Notes under the pieces: generated by a model
The model's input: the letters and a program-made list of their open reading frames with translations, nothing else
Told to the model about the DNA's origin: nothing
Databases searched by the model: none
DNA from: Kalmusia sp. IMI 367209
Lineage: Eukaryota > Ascomycota > Dothideomycetes > Pleosporales > Didymosphaeriaceae
Assembly (NCBI GenBank): GCA_027946365.1
Contig: JAPEUQ010000006.1
Span: 248,001-312,000 of the forward strand
DNA length: 64,000 nt
Direction: 5' to 3'
Program-made: the position numbers and the translations under genes
Shown: in pieces, positions 59,489-64,000 of the stretch
Layout: every line of letters starts with the position of its first letter
Position numbering within the stretch: the stretch's first letter is position 1

Positions 59489-61123
59489 CGTTGATTACGC
59501 GAGGTTGTGTTGGGACGGTTGTTTGTTTGTCGAAGAGCGGAGAACTTCCGATCTCCGCACATGGCCAGAAGAGCACGTGAGCGAGATGGCCCAAGCGTCG
59601 CGTCGAAGCTTGTAATAAAACATTGAGATAAACGAGTTCTTCACGTTCCATTGTGGGTTACAACTTTAGAACAGCAATTACAGGCTAAGAGTTATGTACT
59701 TTAGTGAATCCCAATTTTACTTAACGTTCACGATGAGGATATGTGAGATAGAAAGCTACAAATATTTATCAGTACACTAGATTTGCAATAAAGGCGTAGG
59801 TAGCCGAAAAGAAAAGTGGGCGATAGTAGTAGCGGTTCCTCTCCTACCTATAGCTCATAAGGCATGTAAAAGAGGGTAACATGAAACGTTACAAATATTC
59901 ATTGATTGAGAACCTTCTAATGAATCCAGGTACAACTCAAGCATGTTGATCGCGCAAAGATCTCGCCAATGAGGAATCTGCACGTGCGAATTGGAACACG
60001 TTTAGAGACAGGAGATTGATCAAATATGATAATGAGCGGGTGAATCAATTGTGACTCTGAAGTGTTTCCGCCAGTTGCCACCTCAGCGTTGTCTGGCTGT
60101 TTTAGTGCCATAACGACCCCATGAGGTCAACCGTCACAAATGAGCTATCTCTTTTGAGAGGATCATGTTTCCTTCATTCGCAGAATCTCGTTTGCATTTA
60201 GCCAGTTCATCTTGTGCCAGACCCAATTTGTGTCTGGCAAAAGTGTGCCCTAGAAGACGCGACCCCAATGAAATACATCTTAGCGATTGTATTTCTATAC
60301 ACTCCCTCGACGACGTTGCCATACGCATAGCAAAGACGATTGCGTTGATCGATTAATGTCTACGAGGTGTAACGAGAACGTACTGTTCGAATGTTAGCTT
60401 TAAGGCCCATGAAAACGTAACGTCATAGCACTTGGCTGAGAGATCCATTTACCTTTATATACTTGAGGGAGAGCGCGCGCGAGTATGCGGGATAGCGTGC
60501 TGCTTTACTAGTATGCCACAGTCTAGTATGCCACAGCCGTGGCGCCAGCTACTCACTCTGTGACAGTCCCGTGCTAAAGCACACCACTGCATGTTTCGTA
60601 GACGTGCTATCGGGGAGACCTTTTTTTTGAATGGTTGTTTAATCAAGCGATCTTTGGCCGAGACGGCTGGCGCGATGTTCACGGGCCTCTGAGGAAGGGC
60701 AAGTCGGCTGCAGATTCATGGTAGCCGCACAATTCTCTTGGAAAAATGTCGAAATCCGGTAGTGTTAAGAACACGAGCGCTTTATGTGAGATCAATTACG
60801 ACTCCAATTGAGATGGGGTAGGTCAGTGATGTGCAGAGAGGAGGGCAGGAGGTTCGTTAGCGCAAGGATGGCTTGGACGCAGATTCCCGATCCGGCATAG
60901 CCATGTGCAAACCTCAGAATCGACTGAGGTCGAGGGGCGCGTGTGCCATTTGCTTGCACCCAACCACCGCTCATCTCTCAGAGAACCAAGATATCCATGC
61001 TTCACTCAGCCGCGCAGCGCCACCGCCTTATCACTATTTCTCAATCTCCAGTGTGGATGATTCATTATTGTCTTTAGTCCGGTAGCGGTCACTATCAATT
61101 CTCATGCCTGTCCTCCATCCACC
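59489..61123. other. Divergent intergenic region, LCL3 to LSD1
   Basis: 1.6 kb, AT-rich between 59640 and 60400, with no gene recognised. It holds both promoters and 5' leaders and the short repeat at 60508-60536. Confidence 0.5.
60508..60536. repeat. Two-copy direct repeat, 15-bp period
   Basis: ctagtatgccacag occurs at 60508-60521 and again at 60523-60536, exactly 15 bp apart, upstream of LSD1. Function unknown. Confidence 0.75.
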
Positions 61124-64000
61124 ATGTACTCGTCGCTCGCCACCATGACCGATGCGGACGGGATCGACGATAGTCATTATTTTTTCGGCGACACACACGA
61201 TGCTATTTTGCCAATGCCGCTGGCCCATGATAGCATGAAGGGTGGAAGCTCTACCGTTGGGTCGACCCTTGATAACCTACACTATACCGAATCGACGACA
61301 TCGTCCGTGCACTATGGAGATACTCATGACATGTCGGAATTAAGTGGTGGCCATATTAATGGCAGAGATGAGCGCGACAGTTCTGTATCAAGCGGATATG
61401 TCAACGGTCATGGTTATGATGGCAGCCACGCCACTGCCTCGCATCTTCAATACCCTCATCCGCTTCGAACATCAGAAACGAGCGACAGTGTCATCGATTC
61501 CCATCAAAACAACTTCACTAAAGCGATCCGGAATGGTCCACAAGCAATTGGCTACGGAACCATATCACCGAGTGCGACTATAAAACAGTCGAGAAATGTT
61601 CCAAACACCCCTACGTCAATGGCGACAACTCCTCAATTCCTTAACGATGCTTCGAAAGCCTCATCAACGCCTGAACTGCCTCAGTCACAAGAACGTGACA
61701 ATGTACGCCGATTAAGAAATTCGAGCCCATCCAAAGGCAAACCCTCAGAGTTCAAAGCAAATAGCTCCATACCGACCTCGCTCTCTTGGGGGGAATTTGC
61801 AAGACAATGCGTACTAGCGGCTGAGAGTTCAAGGCTCAACCCTTTCGCTCTACATCCAGAGGAGTATAAGCTCTTGCGAAACCACGTTACTCACATGCAA
61901 GTTACCGTCTACCTCAACATCCGCAATGCCATACTCCGGCTTTGGACTAAGAATCCGCTGGTATACGTGAGCATAGAAGAGGCTGCCGGATGTGCGAGAG
62001 AGAAACGTTACTTCAATCTGGCCAAAGTCGCACACTCTTGGCTCACAAGGAATGGCTATATTAATTTCGGCTGCGTGGAAGTGTCGAACACTGCGGCTAC
62101 AATACCACCCACAAAGATCAAGGCAAGCGCAAGGCGAACAGTCATCGTCGTGGGCGCTGGAATGTCTGGTCTTGGATGCGCACGGCACCTAGAAGGCTTG
62201 TTCGCTCAGCTTGGCGATTCCTGGGTAGAGCAAGGAGAACGACCTCCAAGAGTCATTTTGTTAGAAGGCCGATCACGAATTGGGGGACGAGTGTATTCAC
62301 ATCCCTTCCTCGATCAAACCGGGTCTACTCTACCGCCAGGGCATCGTTGTACTGCTGAAATGGGCGCACAGATCGTCACAGGTTTCGAACGTGGCAATCC
62401 ACTGAACGCCATAATACGTGGTCAGTTAGGGATACCATATCACGGCTTGCGAGACAACACCGTCTTGTACGATTATGACGGCACTGTGGTGGAGAGGAGC
62501 CGGGATGTACTTGTCGAGAAGCTATACAACGATGTCTTAGAACGCGCAAGTGTATATCGGAACAAACCTGCAACTTTCCGTACGGTTGAGGGCGATCGAA
62601 ACCTGATTCTTTTTGGACGCGAGCCGAGTGATAATGGTGGAGCCACCATCGCCGAGCTAGAACAGTCATACACACCTTTGCCTGCAAACGCGATGAACAC
62701 AGCGTCAACAACCGAAGAGATGCCATCGACTGGGGTTGAGAAACTGGCTGGTCGAGCATACCAACTAAGCGCAGGTTTCAACCCAAATATTCCAGCCACA
62801 CAAGCTGCCCAGAGTATGGGCTGGTCGTTGAAAGTCGGTGCGCCATTTATTCACTCGCTTCAATTGGACCCAGTCGCCAAAGCATCAACATACCCGACAC
62901 TTGGTCAGATCATGGATGAGGGTATCAAGCAATACCAGAGCATTCTAGATCTGCGACCCAGAGATTTGCGCCTCCTAAATTGGCATCATGCTAACCTTGA
63001 ATACGCCAATGCGGCAAGCGTTAATCAATTAAGCCTTAGTGGCTGGGACCAGGACATTGGCAACGAATTTGAGGGTCAGCATACAGAGATCATCGGCGGA
63101 TATCAGCAGGTGCCACGCGGACTTTGGCAGTGCCCGTCTAAGCTCGATGTTCGTTTCAAATGTGTCCTCAAATCCGTCCACTACAATCAAGACGCAAGGG
63201 AGATAGGCAAAGCTGTCAAGGTTGAATGCACTAACGGTGAAGTATTCGAGGCAGATCAACTTGTACTGACAACCCCGCTTGGAGTTCTAAAGTCTGGTTC
63301 CATTACGTTCCAACCTCCATTACCACAATGGAAGCAGGGAGTAATAGACCGCATGGGCTTTGGGCTCCTCAACAAGGTATGTGAGGGGACTATGGAAAGA
63401 TTGCCAATGTCTTCCTAACTTCATGCACAGGTCATCTTGGTCTACGAAGAAGCCTTCTGGGAACCCGAACGCGATATGTTTGGTATACTAAATGAGGCAG
63501 AACATAATGCCAGTCTCAATCCAGAAGACTATGCTCATCGGCGAGGCCGATATTATCTATTCTGGAATTGCATAAAGACTAGCGGCAAGCCCACACTTAT
63601 TGCTCTGATGGCCGGTGAAGCGGCGCACTACGCTGAGGCAACCTCAAACGACCAACTCGTCAAGGAGGTCACCGATCGTTTAGACAAGATGTTCGCGCCT
63701 ACCCACGTTCCACTTCCAACAGAAGCCATAGTCACACGCTGGCGCAGAGATCCTTTGGCTTGTGGGAGCTACTCATACGTGGGGCCTCAGACCCAAACAG
63801 GGGACTACGATGTTATGGCCAGGCCCCATGGTCCGCTACACTTCGCAGGCGAGGCTACCTGCGGAACACATCCCGCGACGGTTCACGGAGCCTACCTTTC
63901 CGGCCTGCGCGCAGCTGCCGAAGTGGTGGAGTCAATGATAGGCCCCATCAAAGTTCCTAGTCCTCTTATAGAAAAGAAAGTAAAGCTTGACCATCCTGCG
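61124..64000 (+). CDS. LSD1: LSD1-type histone lysine demethylase, 3' end missing
   Basis: FAD amine oxidase that removes methyl groups from histone H3 in the nucleus. Exon 1 61124..63376, intron 63377..63430, exon 2 63431 to beyond the window; 941 residues are visible. Residues 1-220 are Ser/Thr/Gly/His-rich and disordered. A SWIRM domain covers about 221-321 (SWGEFARQCVLAAESSRLNP to SWLTRNGYINFGCVEV). The amine oxidase domain starts with the FAD-binding VIVVGAGMSGLGCARHLEG and LLEGRSRIGGRVYSH. The flavin-contacting lysine is in GFGLLNKVILVYEEAFWEP, with Lys the last codon of exon 1 (63374-63376). FAD-binding end FAGEATCGTHPATVHGAYLS is present at about residue 900. Fungal relatives often carry an HMG box after this, which would lie outside the window. 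Intron and start fit the local pattern. Confidence 0.93.

Overview
The window is nuclear DNA of a filamentous ascomycete (Pezizomycotina; the gene families and codon use suit a dothideomycete, but the genus cannot be fixed from this alone). Signs are very short introns (mostly 44-70 nt, GTRNGY donors, CTRAC/CTAAT branch sites, YAG acceptors), short intergenic distances, and family members typical of such fungi: a fungal-specific transcription factor, a GH25 lysozyme-like secreted protein, a CAP59-type glycosyltransferase, a DUF3659/LEA-like repeat protein and an S10 carboxypeptidase. I see no tRNA, rRNA, CRISPR array, intact transposon or virus.

Layout. 1-2332 (+): C-terminal part of a fungal-specific transcription factor, cut by the window edge. 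2.3-7.4 kb: gene-poor, with a decayed F-box gene. 7.4-8.8 kb (+): tRNA dihydrouridine synthase DUS2 with a frameshift and a nonsense codon. 8.8-12.2 kb: gene-poor relic DNA. 12.2-19.7 kb is a dense housekeeping block: YDJ1-type Hsp40 (-), cytosine deaminase FCY1 (+), uroporphyrinogen decarboxylase HEM12 (-) and mitochondrial MutS homologue MSH1 (+). HEM12 and MSH1 share a 199-bp divergent promoter; FCY1 and HEM12 stops lie 44 bp apart. 19.9-26.9 kb: an orphan Cys-rich ORF, a secreted S10 carboxypeptidase (-), an F-box-like relic (-) and a GH25-like secreted protein lacking the catalytic DxE motif. 27.3-33.1 kb (-): MFS transporter, FAN1 nuclease, small secreted Cys protein. 34.4-43.0 kb (-): a 1687-residue DUF3659 repeat protein and an IQ-motif protein. 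44.5-50.3 kb (+): old-yellow-enzyme-type flavin oxidoreductase, cinnamyl-alcohol-type dehydrogenase and GT69 mannosyltransferase. 50.6-59.5 kb (-): a small ten-cysteine secreted protein, dynamitin, arginine-specific carbamoyl-phosphate synthase large subunit CPA2 (with a 6-nt microexon) and LCL3 nuclease. 61.1-64.0 kb (+): LSD1-type histone demethylase, running off the end.

Most genes are independent housekeeping functions. Shared themes are mitochondrion-linked proteins (MSH1, CPA2, LCL3; heme synthesis by HEM12) and secreted proteins (carboxypeptidase, GH25-like, two Cys-rich proteins). The flavin oxidoreductase and alcohol dehydrogenase are adjacent and co-oriented and could act in one reductive detoxification or secondary pathway; that is inference.

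The points most worth following up are the 15-fold DUF3659 repeat array with an alternating two-type order, the 6-nt CPA2 microexon, the doubly disrupted DUS2 frame, the loss of catalytic residues in the GH25-like protein, and the ten-cysteine secreted protein hidden behind a longer opposite-strand ORF.
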